From the NCBI RefSeq assembly GCF_007860105.1, contig NZ_SJPU01000002.1:1911739-1975738 (forward strand): a stretch of 64,000 nucleotides of DNA. The letters are read 5' to 3'. The stretch is from Allorhodopirellula heiligendammensis (GTDB lineage Bacteria > Planctomycetota > Planctomycetia > Pirellulales > Pirellulaceae). Made by a program: the position numbers and the translations under genes. Below, in pieces: positions 62,623-64,000 of the stretch (position 1 is its first letter; each line of letters opens with the position of its first letter). The notes beneath the pieces were generated by a model. That model was given only the letters and a program-made list of their open reading frames with translations, was not told the DNA's origin and did no database searches.

Positions 62623-63372
62623 CTATTTCCACTGCCGTAGAGTGATGTTTTTGAAGCGAACCGTCATCGCGGGGCCCTGGTGCAGTTGAAGTGCCAAGAC
62701 ACCGGAGTCTCGAGATTTCTCGCTTTGGTTGTCAGTCACCTTGATCGTCTGGGCTCCATTGATGAAGTGTTCGAGTTGACTGCCACGGACCACAATGCGG
62801 TAGTCGTTCCACTGGCCAGGGTGGATGCCCTTACCCAGCTCGGTGGCATCGGCAAATTTCTCGACTTGTTTTTTTCCGTCCTCACCGATGATGACGTTTT
62901 GACCGCGGAGAGCGAGGATTCCTCGACCCTTCTCCTCATACAGAATGCCAGCATAGTGATTCGCAGCGTCGATGTCGGCTTGGTATCCCGAAACCACGAA
63001 TTCATCTTCATTGACCACGCGACTGTGATACTGAATTCCCGAATTTCCGCCATCGATTTTGAATTGCAGGGTGAGTTCGAAATCACCTTCGATCTCATCA
63101 TCCAAAATCAAGAAAGTATTTTGCTTGATCGGCTCTTTGTCGGTCGTCCTTCCCACAATCGCTCCGTCTTCAGCAGCCCACAGGTCATCGCGGCCACGCC
63201 AGCCCTCAAGAGTCATGCCGTTGAATAAAACGGTATCTTCGCCGCCTTGTAGGGAGCGGAGGACTGCCGGAGCGGTTTCCGGGATCGCGCTGTCTTGGGC
63301 GCTGGTCGGGATCGAAGTTGAGAGTGTCGCCGCGAGTCCGAGGGCGACGGTGAGGATGTGGCGGTAGAGCAT
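62623..63372 (-). CDS. DUF1080 protein, first gene of sigma factor operon
   Basis: The 249-residue exported protein has a signal peptide (about 1-24, TLSTSIPTSAQ) and a DUF1080 domain: VLFNGMTLEGWRGRDDLW, FELTLQFKIDGGNSGIQYHS and LQLHQGPAMTVRFKNITLRQW. The start ATG is preceded by an octamer repeat array rather than a Shine-Dalgarno. It is likely co-transcribed with the ECF sigma gene, 7 nt downstream. Confidence 0.88.
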   Translation of the reverse strand: MLYRHILTVALGLAATLSTSIPTSAQDSAIPETAPAVLRSLQGGEDTVLFNGMTLEGWRGRDDLWAAEDGAIVGRTTDKEPIKQNTFLILDDEIEGDFELTLQFKIDGGNSGIQYHSRVVNEDEFVVSGYQADIDAANHYAGILYEEKGRGILALRGQNVIIGEDGKKQVEKFADATELGKGIHPGQWNDYRIVVRGSQLEHFINGAQTIKVTDNQSEKSRDSGVLALQLHQGPAMTVRFKNITLRQWK

Positions 63373-63376
63373 TTTC

Positions 63377-63440
63377 AGAGTGGGAGAGTGGGAGAGTGGG
63401 AGAGTGGGAGAGTGGGAGAGTGGGAGAGTGGGAGAGAGAG
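63377..63440. repeat. seven octamer repeats directly upstream of a start codon
   Basis: AGAGTGGG is repeated seven times (63377-63432), then AGAGAGAG. The first unit begins 4 bp upstream of the DUF1080 ATG; the array is pyrimidine-rich on the coding strand and lacks a Shine-Dalgarno. Octamer arrays of this sort change length by slippage, so expression could vary. Confidence 0.85.
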
Positions 63441-63634
63441 TAGCGGCGTTGATCCTGGATCATCAGCGTCAGGGCGATGAGAGAACTGGTTGGAATCCCT
63501 AATGGATGGGGCCAGGATCCCGTCGGCGGTCTCATCGTGAATCAATGTCATCAATTTACTCGCTGGGAACGATGGTCCCAAGCAGCGAATTGAGTTGACA
63601 ATATACCTGAAACTTCCGCTGACCTGTAAAAACG

Positions 63635-64000
63635 CTACAGATCATCCCCGAGATTGAAAAGGTGGCGGAGGGCTTCGAGTAATCCCCGGGAATGACCGGC
63701 TGCCGCATCGTCACGCAGCGATGCCATCGGCGGGTGGAGCAGCTTATTAGTGAGGCGGTCGAATGATTTCTCAATTTCTTTCGTCATCGAGGCGTCCGTG
63801 CAGCCATTGAGTTTGTCGAGTAATCGCTGCAGTTCAGCCGATTTTACTTGATCGGCTCGCTGCCGCAGACGCTGAATGACTGGCCCGGTTGCCCGCTGCT
63901 GGAGCGACTCAAAGAATCGATTGACTTCCTCGTCAAGGATCGCTTTGGCTCTGGGCCACTGTTTCTCGCGTTCGCGTCGATTGCGGTTGCAGGCCGCTTG
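63635..64000 (-). CDS. hemA: glutamyl-tRNA reductase, C-terminal part (5' end outside window)
   Basis: The last 121 codons of a gene that runs off the window are visible. They match the C-terminal dimerisation domain of GluTR: AILDEEVNRFFESLQQR, PVIQRLRQRADQVKSAEL, a KEIEKSFDRLTNKLLHPP helix and the GLLEALRHLFNL end. GluTR reduces glutamyl-tRNA to glutamate-1-semialdehyde, the first step of haem synthesis in bacteria using the C5 pathway. The TAG stop is at 63635-63637. Confidence 0.85.
   Translation of the reverse strand, partial: QAACNRNRREREKQWPRAKAILDEEVNRFFESLQQRATGPVIQRLRQRADQVKSAELQRLLDKLNGCTDASMTKEIEKSFDRLTNKLLHPPMASLRDDAAAGHSRGLLEALRHLFNLGDDL

Overview
The window is a chromosomal segment of a planctomycete, most likely a Pirellulaceae/Rhodopirellula-type bacterium. 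The evidence is two sets of planctomycete-specific DUF1501 and PSCyt (DUF1549/DUF1553) genes, two DUF1080 proteins, a planctomycete-style RHS tip, an ECF sigma factor, Cys-rich secreted proteins without homologues that I recognise, moderate-to-high G+C, and frequent non-ATG starts. About 50 protein genes are supported. I saw no rRNA, tRNA or CRISPR array.

Layout. 1-3199 (minus): the open end of a DUF1549/DUF1553 cytochrome gene behind a DUF1501 gene. 3323-6128: a von Willebrand A membrane protein, then a small stress-type cluster (PRC-barrel, CsbD, DUF2383). 6332-13071: Ski2-like helicase, small membrane protein, helix-hairpin-helix protein, peptidase T and the E2 subunit of 2-oxoglutarate dehydrogenase. 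13275-17958: an EEP/DNase-I-fold protein whose catalytic residues look lost, a sialidase-like BNR protein, a lone ModA-type binding protein and a GDSL hydrolase. 18579-25263: a di-haem oxidoreductase coupled to an unknown secreted protein, a large unknown secreted protein and a DUF1080 protein. 25316-33717: PcrA/UvrD helicase, monomeric isocitrate dehydrogenase, the ImuA-ImuB mutagenesis pair and a LapA-domain protein. 33833-38405: two unknown proteins, a DUF3302/HlyD pair (E. coli YiaW/YiaV type) and cyclopropane fatty acid synthase.

38406-42237 is the accessory island: eight copies of an 18-bp repeat, an HUH (REP-associated, IS200-like) transposase, several hairpins, and a truncated RHS tip followed by a small membrane protein that could be its immunity partner. 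42238-45180 is a large FAD/Fe-S dehydrogenase. 45301-53749 is a four-gene planctomycete cytochrome operon: DUF1501, an Ig/pre-peptidase-like protein, a Big-DUF1549-DUF1553 protein and a cytochrome-WD40-coiled-coil protein. 54099-58661 holds a transporter fused to a periplasmic binding domain, a Cys-rich secreted protein and a phosphate-type porin. 58995-63372 is a tight five-gene operon (DUF1080, ECF sigma factor, YrdC-LMW-phosphatase fusion, rpiB, holB). The window closes in the 3' end of hemA.

Core metabolism is represented by TCA enzymes (sucB, icd), haem synthesis (hemA), the pentose phosphate pathway (rpiB), DNA repair and replication (pcrA, imuAB, holB) and lipid modification (cfa). The strongest candidates for new biology are the repeat array with its HUH transposase, the RHS tip/membrane-protein pair, the SDF carrier-binding protein fusion, the degenerate YrdC-phosphatase fusion and the octamer repeat that abuts a start codon.
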